DNA of 64,000 bases, taken from positions 227,672,777 to 227,736,776 of the forward strand of contig CM071568.1 of NCBI GenBank assembly GCA_036426205.1. Reading direction: 5' to 3'. The position numbers were made by a program, and so were the translations under genes. The notes under the pieces were generated by a model. The model was not told where the DNA came from. It saw only the letters and a program-made list of their open reading frames with translations, and searched no databases. Each line of letters begins with the position of its first letter. The stretch's first letter is position 1. Below are positions 1 to 11,700 of the stretch, in pieces. Origin of the DNA: Ascaphus truei. Taxonomy: Eukaryota > Chordata > Amphibia > Anura > Ascaphidae.

Positions 1-292
1 TTTCTTTTGATCCTTTTGATGTTCCGTCTCTTTTTCTCTCCCAGAGCAGTGCTGACGTCAAGGGACTTTACTGATCAGTGCGCATGTGCTCTGAGATGTA
101 CGTCATGACGTCATTACGCTGTTTTGGGCGCAAAACGGAGCACATAATTAAACTTTAAAAAGACTGCAGAACATTGTGATTTTAACTCCGTGATAAAGAA
201 CTTATAGTTCGAAACGTGTATATGCTTGTCTTATTCCAATAAACCTTTTTGCATCTATTGCATCCTCTCCTTGCTCCTTTTTTGGCTGTGTA
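1..292 (+). repeat. Dispersed repeat end with hammerhead-like motif
   Basis: The segment shares a layout with 59690-59940: a TGACGTCA-rich start, a GGCGCAAAA motif, a TGATAAAG ... GAAACGTG stem-loop (190-215) and an AATAAA-like stretch followed by T-rich sequence. The TGATAAAG and GAAAC blocks flank a short hairpin, as in the hammerhead-like ends of Penelope-like elements, but the core is degenerate. The family assignment is inference; the shared layout is seen directly. Confidence 0.45.
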
Positions 293-304
293 CTACTCTT
301 TGCT

Positions 305-575
305 TTTCAACTTGGACATGTGTGGGAGAAGCTGGTGAGAAGGGAACATGTGGGGAAGAAGCTGGTGAGGAGGAACGCATTTGGGGAAGAAGCTAGTGAG
401 GAGGGGACATGTGTGGGAATAGCTGGTGAGAAGGGGACATGTGGGGAAGAAGCTGGTGATGAGGTCAGCATGTGGGGAAGAAGCTAGTGAGGAGGGGACA
501 TGTGGGGGAGAATCTTGTGAGGAGGGCAGCATGTGGGGGAGAAGCTGGTGAGGAGAGGACTTGTGGGGCCACACA
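305..575. repeat. Minisatellite, unit about 30 bp
   Basis: Eight to nine imperfect copies of a purine-rich unit containing CATGTGGGGAAGAAGCTGG and GTGAGGAG, with unit lengths of about 29-31 bp. The open frame across it on the minus strand is a by-product of the repetition and has no support as a gene. Confidence 0.85.
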
Positions 576-649
576 TTAAGTATGTGGCCCCCGAAGCTTA
601 CCAAAACTCAGCAAGTGGCCCCCAGCCAAAATAATTGCCCACACCTGAC

Positions 650-1431
650 CACACACACATTTTTGCTTTATGCACTCTACAATGGCACTACTTGAATTCA
701 TAAAACATATGCATTACCCTATGTTGGAGAGGCTGTGGACAAAAAGGGGACATGGCCCACATTTGGTGGCTATGTCCAGAAATTCAGAAATATTGGCTCA
801 CAATTCAAAATCTAATAAAAGAGGTCACAGAAATCACAATACCTTTAGATCCACTGACCTACATATTGGGCAGGCCGATAGAGGAAATTGACCGCCCAGT
901 ATGGAAATTAATCTCCTTCATTTTAACAGCAGCAAGATGCTCGGTGGCTTTCTCTTGGAAGAAAATCTCCCCTCCCACGGTACAAATTGAGAGAAAGAGA
1001 TTAAACGAGGTAATGTTAATGGAAAAACTGACAGCATTCCTCAATCACTCAACGGACCGGTTCTACACTATATGGGAACCCTGGCTGACCCACTAAAGGC
1101 ACCTGCCACATTTTCTCCCCAATTTCAGCAACTATCTGAGACCGCTGGAGGGATACGTGAGAAGTGCCACCGGGGGGTAGAGGAGAACCCAAGTATCCCC
1201 TCCCCCCCCCTTCTTCTTTTTCTGGAGTCTACCCCCTGGGACTACTGAGTGACCTGACCGGTCAACCGCACCTCCGGGTGGGTATTCAGTGCCCCCTCCC
1301 CCCCCCCCTCTTCCACCCTTCTGTCAATAAAAAGGAAAAAATACTTATTATGGTATTATGTTACTATTATCCTACAATGTCTGTTATGCGATGTATCAAT
1401 ACCTAATAAAAATATTTGGGGGGAAAAAAAA
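650..1431 (+). mobile_element. Tx1/L1-like LINE, 5'-truncated 3' end
   Basis: This fragment holds the C-terminal end of an L1-type ORF2, then a C-rich 3' UTR, two AATAAA-like signals (about 1327 and 1404) and a short A-rich tail near 1424-1431. The start is approximate because the upstream break shows no clear target duplication. The protein end resembles that of the larger minus-strand LINE at 4690-8960. Confidence 0.7.
752..1096 (+). pseudogene. LINE ORF2 C-terminal fragment
   Basis: About 114 codons without a stop. The fragment contains the H-x4-C spaced motif (HIWWLC) typical of the L1 ORF2 C-terminal region, a GRPIEE segment matching GKPTDE in the other LINE copy, and the end signature IWEPWL (VWLPWL in the other copy). 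Reverse transcriptase and endonuclease are missing, so it cannot be functional alone. The homology to the second copy is visible directly; the L1/Tx1 class is from family knowledge. Confidence 0.7.
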
Positions 1432-1680
1432 CCATATTCATTACCTGTGACACATGAAACAATTCCCCTTACAGAAATTAAATGGCGTCACACACACTCA
1501 TGGATTATATTAAATGGAGATATATTTGCTCTACAAAATATGTTTTTTATCTTGTTTAAATAAAAGTCTGTGCCGAGAAGCCCTTGAGAGCAGGCTCCTC
1601 CAGTAGAGTGGTCTGAGGCGATGGTGGGGTGATCTGAGGGGTGAGAGAAGATGTAGCTGGATGGTGACATTCATCAATTA

Positions 1681-1959
1681 GGCCGTGCCTATAGTGCCGT
1701 CGACGGTTTGACGACACGTCGGGTGACGTCAAAGTTATGTTTCGCCGGGCGGCGGGGTCGTGGGATTCCGGCAATTTGATTTGTTCAAGGGCCGTCATGT
1801 GACGCGACAGCCCTTGAAAAATCAAATTTTGCCGGCTTCCAGTTTCTGCGACGGCGACCCGTCGCTTTGTCTCTGTTGCGCGCACTATAAGCGCACGCGG
1901 GGGGCGGCAATATATTTGTTTTCGGGCGACATCGCGGCGCCGGCACTATAAGTGCGGCC
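1681..1959. mobile_element. Harbinger-type MITE with TTA target duplication
   Basis: The element is bounded by TTA on both sides (1678-1680 and 1960-1962). Its terminal inverted repeats begin GGCCGTGCCTATAGTGCCG on the left and GGCCGCACTTATAGTGCCG on the right. It is GC-rich and 279 bp long with no coding sequence. A 3 bp TWA duplication and GGC-starting termini are the mark of PIF/Harbinger non-autonomous elements. Confidence 0.75.
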
Positions 1960-2305
1960 TTAGAAGTCCCAGCTGTGTTCGCAAATGTTTTGAAGATTAC
2001 GCAGAAACAGAAATATGTAAACAATCATGTGACCTGCTGCATGTCGTACTTCCGTGTGTGCCGGTGAGACCAGAAGCAGGATGGTATGTAGGAGAGGGAC
2101 TGCTAGTGGTGTGAATAGTGTTAGTGAGTGAAAAGAAAAAAAGGCAGACAGTGCACTGAGGGTCAGTTGTAATGAATATCTTTCGTAAAAAGTCCATGAA
2201 GATGAACCACAATCATAAAAACAACAACATATCAGAGAAAACTACACATAAAAATAATAAAAAAATCTGTAATATCGAAATACAAAGAAACTATACAATA
2301 AGTAA

Positions 2306-2366
2306 GTCGCTTTGTCTCCGTCGCGCGCACTATAAGCGCACGCGGGGGGCGGCAATGTATTTGTAT
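2306..2366. repeat. Partial copy of the 1681-1959 MITE interior
   Basis: About 61 bp nearly identical to 1861-1921 of the neighbouring Harbinger MITE, including the GCGCACTATAAGCGCACGCG block. There are no terminal repeats, so it is a fragment or a local duplication. Confidence 0.75.
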
Positions 2367-2464
2367 TGAGTGATTCTTCAGTTGATAATCATAAGGTTTA
2401 TCTGGATACATAAATACAATTATCTTATGTAGCCATGCATAATAATGACTGCAGACATCTTCCC

Positions 2465-3253
2465 TGTTGGCAGTAAGCCCTGGTAAGTACAGGCCTGCCA
2501 GCAGTAGTTATGCAGGTTTTCCCTCACACCCTGGTGAGGTGCTCTGTGTATGGATGGGAGTGGCTACATGCTCTGAGTCCATGGATAGTGACATCAGAGA
2601 TGTGCCTGCCCCCTGAGGTATAAAGGGCACAACACTGTCAGTTAAGTGTTGTTGACAAGCAGTGGTTGCAGTTGTTGCACAGTGAGTGTAAGATAGTTTT
2701 GTGACCCTAGTGCTGTAACTAGTGGCACGAATATTCTAATCAAGCCTGTCTAGGCCACACTGTGTCCAGGGACCTGGCACAGGGGTGATCTCCCTAAAGG
2801 GAGAGGGGATCCCACTCCAATTGAGGAGGGCAGTACCTGGCAAAGGGACAGCACGGAGGAATGTGCGGCTGAAGCTGAGAGCTGCATGGGGCAGTCTACT
2901 ATAATCAGATCATCAATAAAGATGCCCTTGTTAAAGAAACCCCCACTGTGTGAGTGTGAGATTACTCTACAGTGGCAGTCACCACCGAGAAGGAGTTCCT
3001 CACCAGGACCATCTCCCTGCGGAAGCATAGATCCTGATGAGGTGGAGGCGCTGCACATGATGTAAGTTGGACTCGCACCCACTACCTCAGCTACCTGTCC
3101 TGATGACATCCCCTAATACCATCAAGCGGGAGACTCAGGAGTCCTGTTACTTGCAGGTGCACCACCATACACGATCACGTAATGGAGACCGGTTAGACCA
3201 CACGGGCCAATGTGAGATTGGGGGGGTCAGACAAGGGGGGTCCACCCGTTACA
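2465..3253 (+). mobile_element. Possible solo LTR
   Basis: The layout looks like U3-R-U5: a TATAAA box at 2619-2624, an AATAAA signal at 2915-2920 followed by a GT-rich stretch, a 5' TGTTGG and a 3' CGTTACA end. The flanking 5-mers do not match, so the boundaries are uncertain and no internal retroviral sequence is present. It could also be an old, unrelated promoter-bearing repeat. Confidence 0.35.
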
Positions 3254-4230
3254 CTTATAAATACCTTTGTGTTATAAACATTACTGTAGTCTGTATCCCT
3301 TTGTTTGACCTATGGCCATGTGTGGGGTAAGGTATATAGGAGGACTCAGGCCCCTGCCTCAGAAGTAGGTGTTAGTCTGAGGTAAATTAGAGGTGTTACA
3401 ATATATGCAGCAGTTCCTTGCCATTAGAGCAATGCAATTATCGAGGATGCCAACCGATCAGTTCTCCCATGATCAATCAGTGAAGATCATGATTCCCTGG
3501 GCAGCAATATGGCTGCCTATTTCAAAGAGGAAGTGGGGTCGTTTCCTAAAAAGTTGCTATGGCAATCGAAGGAAGAATAATACATAAAAAAATATTTTAA
3601 AAGGGCATAAAGAGTGGGGGGAAATGCAGTATTATCTAATACTTCACAACTGATTTATAAAAAAAAACACATTTAGGATTTTGAATGAAAAGTTAGTTAC
3701 ATTATATTTATAGTTTGATCGTTTGTTTTAAGGCTTATAGTTGGGTAGATTTTTTTTCTTAGTGTACTTTGTTTTTTATTTTATTTCATTTGACAGATTT
3801 TTTACAATTTTCATTATTTTATTTTTCTATATTTGTATTATGTTAGTATCACACTAATGTCATTAAAATATTAAATAATTTAATAATACAGCCTGCAAGG
3901 GATTAACAGGACATTTTGAAATACATTTTTCTTTATGTTTCTGTAAGGTCATCTAAGAATTAACCTGGTCTGTTCAGTGTTGATGTCTGTGGGGTAATTA
4001 AGCAATACAAAGGATGGTGAACTGACAGGAGAGGATATACAGATGTAGTCTGTTTGTATCCGGTATTTACCTGACCCGAGCCTGTCCCATACATGAGATT
4101 TCCCAAGAAATGTACGCGAGTTTTCCGCGATTTAACCTGGGTGAAGTGAGACCTGAAGGCGGGCAGAAATTCGATATGTGGCGTTATATGCAATAGTAGA
4201 GAGAAGCAACACAAGGCACATTCGGATTTT
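3254..4230. other. AT-rich stretch, no gene seen
   Basis: No supported coding sequence. Parts near 3400-3690 resemble the MITE-like sequence at 13893-14320 in style (GGTTGCTATGG-like and ACTGATTTAT blocks) but the boundaries cannot be set. Confidence 0.4.
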
Positions 4231-4510
4231 AGTTAATCTAATTTATTAAAGCCAATGCACAACGTTTCGAACCATAGGTCTTTCTCAAGTGAAATAAAGT
4301 GGCATACTGTGAATGTCCAATAATGTCCTTCTTATAACCCCCACCTTCCCATAGTGCACTATGTTGATTATCATTGATCTTCTTCACATGTGCTGATGTA
4401 ACTGCAGTTCAACTTATCTCTTCTGCTTCCGCAATTGGTCCTCGCACCGACATGTGCTGTATCTTCAACGTCTGACGTCATCACGTATCATCACGTAGTC
4501 TGACATCATC
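4231..4510 (-). repeat. Dispersed repeat end with hammerhead-like motif
   Basis: Read on the minus strand, 4291-4263 gives CTTGAGAAAGACC, a short loop, then GGTTCGAAACGTTG, the same layout as the Penelope-like terminal repeats at 21941-21974 and 23153-23187. The spacing and core differ from the hammerhead consensus, so cleavage activity is doubtful. The rest is non-coding. Confidence 0.45.
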
Positions 4511-5114
4511 ATGTATTCCCCAAGGTGGTACTTGGTTGGCATGATTCCTTGCTGCCTTCACGGGACATATTTAACGCCATCACGGTATTGCTTTAACCTT
4601 GTGGTTGGTACTACAAAATTGAAATTTATACTGTTGGTGGACCTGCCATTCGCAGGTGCTCTGATCCTTTTTGGGATATTTTTCTTTCTGTTTCAAGTGA
4701 ATAGAGGATTATTTTTTATTTTTTTTTCAACTTTCTTTTTATTCATTTTCAAAACATATCATATTCATGACATTACAATATTCTGTTCTGGTGGACAGAC
4801 TCTTTAACCGACTTACAACATATAACCGACGTGGGGGGAAGACAGGACGTAGACCGATGTGGGGACAGGGAGGAAAAAGGGGGAGGGAAGAAGGAAGGGG
4901 GGGGGGGATTAGGGAGGACTAACAACTGTATATCTTTCGTCTCTCTGTACGGGGATTGGTCATCCTTGGCTTATTTTATTGCGACTCTCCCTTCTATAAG
5001 GATTGAGGGTTTCCCGTGTATTCCCGCCTACTGATACGAGGGTGATTATTAGTGAGTCCCTACGTCCAATCTGTCTTTTACACTGCTCATCCAAAGAGAA
5101 CTCATTTTACCCTA

Positions 5115-5837
5115 TCAAAGCCAGACGGTGGCATTGCTCACCCCGGGGATATCTGTCTGGGCTAGCCATGGTAGCCAGACTTTTTGGAATTTTGAGCCAG
5201 TGTCATTAACCAAGCTTGTTAGTTTTTCCATCTGGCATACAAACCAAATTCGATTTCTAATTTTGTCTATTGATGGAATTGCGTTCTGGTTCCACAGTGC
5301 TGCAGTCTCACATCTCATAGCTGTTGCAAAATGCATTATTAGTTTGTTTCCCGATCGTGAGACTTCGTCTGTGGGTTTGCCTAGTAGGAACAGCCACGGG
5401 TCTAGCTGGATTTGGAGGCCCAAGATCCTCTGTAGCCAATCTTGAATCTGTTGCCATACCGGCATAAGCTTCGGACAGGACCACAGCATGTGTACCAGAT
5501 CCCCCGGTTCCCCGCACTGTCGTGGGCAGAGCGGGGAAGCGCCTTTAATAAATTTAGCTAATCTGGTTGGGCTGAGGAACCACCTCAATAACACCTTATA
5601 TGAGTTCTCCTTCAATGTTGTGCAAATGGAGCTACTTGCTGCCGCCTGAAATAAAGCTTTCCAGTCCTCGTCCTCTTGTGTTTCGTGCAGATCTGCTTCC
5701 CATTGGTTCATAAATCTGGGTCTATTTGTGTCGTCTTTGTCTGAACCGACCACCTTTCTGTATAGAGTGGAGATCAGTCCCCGCGTGTCTGTGCCCCGCA
5801 CGCAGAGCCGTTCGAAATTCGTTAAGGGAGGTCTCAC
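5115..5837 (-). pseudogene. LINE ORF2 C-terminal domain
   Basis: 240 codons continue the LINE ORF2 after a shift near 5840-6028. A Cys-rich motif (CPRQCGEPGDLVHMLWSCPKL pattern, C-x3-C-x8-H-x4-C) is the one found near the L1 ORF2 C-terminus, and KVWLPWL ends the domain as in the copy at 752-1096. It probably acts in nucleic-acid binding. No enzyme motifs are present. Confidence 0.75.
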
Positions 5838-6027
5838 TGTGTGTGTATTGTAAAATGCCCTGACCTGGAGGTATCTAAGAAATTCTGTGTTAGGAATGCC
5901 TGTTTCCGACTTTAATTGGTCAAATGTTTTAATAGTGATGTCGCCCTCCAGGTCTTTCAGTCTATTAATCCCTAGTTGTTGCCAGAGTTTGAAGTTTTCC
6001 CCCTCTAGCCCAGGAGCAAAATCCGGG

Positions 6028-7799
6028 TTACCATACAGAGGGTGCCATATATGTATGTTTAGAAGTCAATGAGCCGCTATGTTTAGACCCCTCCCAAACC
6101 GAGAGCGAGTTGAGCACCGATGCCAAAGGCTCTTTTATAGCTTTCACCCTTGTCCTTGGGTACCAGATTAGGTCCCTGAGCTCCAGTGGGGCACACAGCT
6201 CTCTCTCTAGTGCCACCCACCTTCGTAGCCCTGGGTCACCGTGCCATTGTGTAATTTGGCACAACTGTGCCGCCTTATAATAGGATAAAACGCATGGCAC
6301 TGCCAACCCTCCCGCTTCTTTGGGTTTGTGCATAATAGCTGCTTTGACCCTCGGTTGTTTGCCTTTCCATATAAATTTAGTAATCGAGTTTTGTAAATCC
6401 TTGATCTCTGATCTCACTACAGGTATCGGGAGCATTTGAAACAAATAAAGTATCCGGGGGAGAATGTTCATCTTAACGCTATATATGCGGCCCAGCCATG
6501 AGATACCATACGCCGACCAGTCTCTTAGTTCCTTTTTTAGAGTATTCAATAGACTGGGATAGTTGGCTTGATACAGGGAAGCTATATTTTTTGTGAGATA
6601 TACCCCCAGGTATTTTATGGCCTTGGGTCGCCATTTAAACTCAAAATTGAGTTCTAGTAGTTTCTGCATCTCGTTGGAAATGTTCAAGCCTAACGCCTCG
6701 GTTTTCGTCTGGTTGATCTTGAAACCGGAGATCTGATTGAACCTCCCCAAGAGCGCAAACAGATTAGGGAGGGAGGTGAGTGGCTTGGTAATCATCAAGA
6801 TAATATCATCTGCATATAGCGCTAACTTGTGTTCCTGCGAGTGTATCTGTACCCCCATAATGTCTCTATTTCTACGTATGTGTGCTGCTAGTAGTTCGAT
6901 GTATAAGGCGAAAAGCAGGGGAGATAACGGGCACCCCTGCCTCGTCCCACTTTTAATTGGAAACAGCTCTGAGGGGAAGCCTTGGTGCATCACCTCGCAG
7001 CCGGTGCTAAATATAATGCTTTTATTGCCCTGAGGATCTTTTCCCCGAAACCAAATGTCCCAAGCGTGGTCTCCATGTATGGCCAGTCGATCCTGTCGAA
7101 CGCTTTCTCCGCGTCGAGACTTAACAGCAAGCTCCGGACCTTGTTGGCGTTAACAAAATCTACTATAACAATTACTCTTCTCGTATTGTCGGCCGCTTGT
7201 CGATCTCTAATAAAGCCAACCTGGTCCGGATGGATCAGCTCCGGCAGGACGACGCTTAATCTATTGGCCAATAGTTTAGAATACATTTTGACGTCCGAAT
7301 TTATCAATGAGATCGGCCTATAACTTTGGCAATTTGTGGGATCTTTGTCCTTTTTGTGTATCACGGAGATTGACGCCTGGAGCATCTGCCCCGGGAAAGG
7401 CTGGCCCGCCAAGACCCCATTGTACAACCGGAGCATGTGAGGGGCTAAGATGCCTATGAATTTTTTATAATATAGGTTTGAGAACCCATCTGGGCCCAGG
7501 GCCTTGGAGGGCTTCAAGCTTTTGACTACTGCTGTCAGTTCTTCTCTTGTAAAGTCCCCCCGTATCGCCTCCCTCTCTAGTCTACCCAGCTGTGGCAGTG
7601 CGGCTTCAGATAGAAACTCTTGCAATATGCCTGCTGTGTTTTTATTATGAGTCACCTTCTCCCCGTTATACAGCTCTGCATAATATTGTCGGAACTCCTC
7701 AACTATTACTTTGGGGTTAGAGGATGTCTCCCCTGATTTAGTTCTAATTGATTGGATATTATAATATGGTTGCTTATTGCGAAGTCGGGTGGCCAGCAT
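6028..7799 (-). pseudogene. LINE reverse transcriptase domain
   Basis: The frames 7799-6990 and 6993-6028 overlap by a few bases, showing a single frameshift. Motifs seen are LGPDGFSNLYYKKF, ISLINSDVKMYSKLLANR, SLDAEKAFDRIDW, GTRQGCPLSPLLFALYIE and the catalytic LYADDIIL. The protein copies LINE RNA at the nicked target. The order and YADD box identify the L1/Tx1-type non-LTR enzyme. The frameshift makes this copy non-functional. Confidence 0.88.
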
Positions 7800-7821
7800 C
7801 GTGTTCGGCTTGTTGGCTTTC

Positions 7822-8880
7822 TCATAAAAATTTCCTATGTGTCCAACTCAGGTCTCTCTCGGCCCTGGAGGTGAGGAGGAGGCCAAGCTCAGTCCTTACG
7901 TCCTGCAGCTCCTTTAGGGTATCCCCTCTGCCTGATCGGTTATGCAGTACAGAGAGCTCATGTAACCTCTTGTATAATTGTGTAGATTTGGCATCTCTCT
8001 GTTTTTTCCTTTGGGCTGCTATGCTTATCAGCACCCCCCTCATCGTGGCTTTGTGAGCCTCCCACAGCACCGTGTGGGATTCCACACTGCCCAGGTTGGT
8101 CTGGAAGAATTGTTTAATCTCCTCCTTAACTACTTTCTCTAATTCTGGTATCTTAATCAGTGATTCATTAAGTTTCCAGTTTGCTCCCGGGCTATTAGGC
8201 CTAATTTGTGTGCATCTCAGCTCTACTGATGCATGGTCCGACCACGTAATGTCGTGTATTTTGGAGTCGGATATCTGTGGGACCATTCTACTAGACACGA
8301 AAAAGTGGTCGATTCTGCTGTAACTGTCGTGTGGGTTCGAATAAAAAGTATAACTCCGTTCCCCTGGGTGTTGTTCCCTCCAGATGTCTATCAAACTCCC
8401 TCTCTTGAGACCTTCCAGCAGTGGTCCATTCCCTGCCTGCCTGTGTTTTTGCCGTTGTGGTGAACGATCCACTCTGGGGTCTAACACTTTGTTAAAGTCC
8501 CCCACTAGGATTACATTCCCTTCTGCCCATCTTTGCAGCGTCAGGAAGAACTCTTTAAAGAACTGCGGTTCATTTTCACACGGGGCGTAAACACAAGCTA
8601 GCGTAATCCTGCACTGCTGTAGAAGCCCTACTAAGATAAGGTATCTCCCCTTTACATCTCTTTAAATTTTTTCTACCTGGAACGGGAATCTATTACTAAA
8701 TACAATCGCCACCCCTTTCTTTTTCTCCTTAGCAGAGGCCAGGAAGAACTGTCGGTATCCTTTGTCTAGGAAGCTAGGGCTATTTTGTGTACTAAAGTGA
8801 GTCTCCTGCAGGAAAACTACGCACCAATTGTTCTTTTTAAAAAATCCTGTTATTCCTTCTGCTCTGGATGCCATAACCAT
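7822..8880 (-). pseudogene. LINE APE-type endonuclease domain
   Basis: Two broken frames (8880-8662 and 8505-7822) show the motifs of an apurinic-like endonuclease in order: FLQETH, GVAIVFSNR, VYAP (in the gap between the frames), VGDFN and SDHASVE. These correspond to the catalytic Glu, Asn, Asp and His positions of the fold, which nicks target DNA for target-primed reverse transcription. A stop in frame near 8662 and shifts between 8662 and 8505 disable it. The N-terminus is missing. Confidence 0.8.
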
Positions 8881-9489
8881 TCATTCGTTTCAAAGAGTGT
8901 CCTCAGTGGTGCTGTCTTTGCTGATAGATTAGAAAAACATTTTCCAAATTAAATTAACCTTGCCCAGGAACTGCTGAATATTCTTCTCACTGTGGTCGAA
9001 GCATCATTTCAATAGCTGACACTTATTTGGCTGGTTTTATACCTTCATGGCAAACAACATCACCAATAACAATTAACCTCAAAAATACATTTCTTCGCAT
9101 GTAATTTTAAGTTTACAGCAGTAGTTGCTTTCAAGGCCTATCAAAGCTTTCAATCATACTCTTCTTTAGTTGAACCCCAAATAACATCCATGGAGGTGTT
9201 GAAACCCTGAATATGTTCCTAAATCATATGCATTGTTGTGTGATATACAGTTAGGTCAGGAAATAATTGGAGACTGACACAATTTTCATAATTTTGGCTC
9301 TGTACGCCACCACAATGGATTTGAAATGAAACAACCGAGATGCCATAGAAGTGCAGACTTTCAGCTTTAATTCAAGTGGTTGAACAAAAATATCGTATGA
9401 AACGTTTAGGAATTGCAACCATTTTCATACACAGTCCCCTTATTTCAGGGGCTCAAATGTAATTGGACAAATTAACACAATCATAAATA

Positions 9490-10433
9490 AAATGTTCATT
9501 TTTAATACTTTGTTGAGAATCCTTTGCCGGCAATGACTGCTTCAAGTCTGGAACGCATGGACATCACCAAACGCTGGGTTTCCTCCTTTGTGATGCTTTG
9601 CCAGGCCTTTACTGCAGCTGTCTTCAGTTGTTGTTTGTTTGTGGGTCTTTCTGCCTTAAGTTTTGTCTTCAGCAAGTGAAATGCATGCTCGATCGGGTTG
9701 AGATCAGGTGATTGACTCGGCCATTGCAGAATATTCCACTACTTTGCCTTAAAAAACTCCTGGGTTGCTTTCGCAGTATGTTTTGGGTCATTGTCCATCT
9801 GTAAAGTGAAGCACCCTCCAATCAACTTAGCTGATTTTTGGCTGAATCTGAGCAGACAATATATCCCTATACACTTCAGAATTCATCCGGCTGCTTCTGT
9901 CTTCTGTCACATCATCAATAAACACTAGTGACCCAGTGCCATTGGAAGCCATGCATGCCCATGCCATCACACTGCCTCCACTGTGTTTTACAGATGATGT
10001 GGTATGCTTCGGATTATGAGCCGTTCCACGCCTTCTCCATACTTTTTTCTTCCCATCATTCTGGTACAGGTTGATCTTAGTTTCATCTGTCCAAAGAATG
10101 CTGTTCCAGAACTGGGCTGGCTTTTTTAAATATTGTTTGGCAAACCCTTTGTATTTGTTCTCGTGAAGTCTTCTCTTTATGGTAGACTTGGATAATGTTA
10201 TGCCTACCTCCTGGAGAGTGTTCTTCACTTGGCTGGATGTTGTGAAGGGGTTTTTCTTTACCATGGAAAGGATCCTACGATTATCCACCACTGTTGTCTT
10301 CCATGGACATCCAGGCCTTTTTGTGTTGCAGAGCTCACCAGTGCGTTCTTTTTTTTTCTCAGAATGTTCCAAACTGTTGATTTGGCCACTCCTAATGTTC
10401 CTGCTATCTCTCTGATGGACTTTCTTTTTTTTT
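9490..10433 (-). pseudogene. Tc1 transposase, broken
   Basis: The main frame is 10372-9827. It encodes the second helix-turn-helix region (LSKSTIKRRLHENKYKGFA) and the first catalytic Asp in ILWTDETKINLY. After a one-base shift near 9840 the second catalytic Asp follows in QMDNDPKHTAKA, then a premature TAG, then LQWPSQSPDLNPIEHAF with the third acidic residue (NPIE). The frame then runs to about 9490. The N-terminal DNA-binding part is cut by the MITE at 10442. A frameshift, a nonsense codon and the insertion disable it. Confidence 0.9.
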
Positions 10434-10659
10434 CAGCCTAAGGCTGAGTCCCCTCTCCCGCTGTGCTCGCGCGCTCATGCGTGTGCACACACGCTCTCCC
10501 AAGCGTTGTGCTTGGGGAGACAAGGAAGAGATACTTTCGTGCTGAGAGCAGGGTCACATGACCCTGCTCTGACAAATGGGAAGTGAGAGGGCGTGTTTTA
10601 CTCTCCTGTCACACACACAACACAAACACTGAATTCAGCAGAGAGAAGTGGAAAGGAGG

Positions 10660-11310
10660 GGGGGGGCCCAACGGACCTGGAGGAGGGGGGGGGGCGCAAA
10701 ATGGACAGAGGGGGGGCAAATGGACAGAGGGGGGGGGGGCAAATGGACAGAGGGGGGCAAACGGACAGAGGGGGGAGCAAACAGACAGAGGGGGCAAACG
10801 GACAGAGGGGGCAAACGGATAGAGGAGGGTGCAAATGGACAGGGGGGGAACGGACAGAGGGGGGGGGAATGGACAGAGGGGGGCAAACGGACAGAGGGAG
10901 GAGCAAACGGACAGAGGGGGCAAACGGACAGAGGGGGCAAACGGACAGAGGAGGGTGCAAAAACAGGAGGGGGAAGGGAGGGGGAACGGACAGAGGGGGG
11001 GGAAACAGACAGGAGGGGGGGAAATAGACAGGGGGGGAAACGGGCAGGGGGGAAAAACAGGGGGACGGGAGGGGAACGGACAGGGAGGGGGAAACGGACA
11101 GGGGGGGGAAACGGACAGGGGGGGAGAAACGGACAGAGGGGGGAGAAACGGACAGAGGGGGGGGGGAACGGACAGAGGGGGGGAAACAGACAGAGGGGCG
11201 GCAAACGGACAGAAGGGGGGGCAAACGGACAGAGGGGGGGCAAACAGCCAGGGGGGGGCAAACAGACAGAGGGGGGGCAAACGGAGTGCTGCTGTGTGGT
11301 GGGGGGGCAA
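10660..11310. repeat. G-rich minisatellite, unit about 18-21 bp
   Basis: About 30 copies of a unit GGGGGGCAAACGGACAGA with variable G-run length (4 to 10) and G/A substitutions. The strong strand asymmetry, with nearly all C on one strand, makes G-quadruplex or slipped structures likely. Long open frames run through it on both strands (Pro/Ser/Leu-rich or Gly/Arg-rich) but are artefacts of the repeat. Confidence 0.9.
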
Positions 11311-11324
11311 ACCGAGTGGTGTGA

Positions 11325-11700
11325 TTGGGGAGAAGGGAGAGAGAAAGAGGGGGGGAGAAGGGAGAGAGAGAGGGGGGAGAGAAGGGGGAGAGAGAGGGGT
11401 TGAGAAGGGAGAGAGAGGGGGGAGAAGGGAGAGAGAGGAGAAAGGTGAGAGAGAGGGGAGAAAAAGCAAGGGGGGAGAGAGAGGGGAGCCGGGAGAGAGA
11501 GCGCGAGTGGGGGGCAGGGGAGAAAGAGCGTAGGGGAGGGAGAGAGTGCAGGGGGGCGTAGGGAGAGAGAGCGCAGGGGGGGAGAGAGAGAGAGAGAGCG
11601 CAGGGGGGGGTGAGAGAGAGATCAATGGGGGGAGAGAGATGAGATGAGGGGGGAGAGAGAGATATATATAGAGAGAGAGATATACACAGAAACAGACAGC
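11325..11700. repeat. Purine-only GA-rich tract
   Basis: A run of GGGAGAGAGA-type sequence of about 350 bp follows the minisatellite inside the same MITE and ends in a short (TA)/(GA) stretch near 11660-11690. It is a homopurine-homopyrimidine tract of a kind that can form triplex DNA. Confidence 0.85.

Larger units (their letters stand above)
4690..8960 (-). mobile_element. Tx1/L1-like LINE, about 4.3 kb, degenerate
   Basis: On the minus strand the order is APE endonuclease (8880-7822), reverse transcriptase (7799-6028), C-terminal domain (5837-5115), 3' UTR and an A-rich tail (T-rich on plus, about 4711-4760). The first coding part and any ORF1 are missing, so the copy is 5'-truncated near the start of the endonuclease. 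Several frameshifts and stops break it. Both ends are approximate and no target duplication was identified. Confidence 0.85.

Noticed and set aside
2750..3109. 119-codon minus frame
   Set aside because: It lies antisense within a probable LTR and shows no conserved motif.
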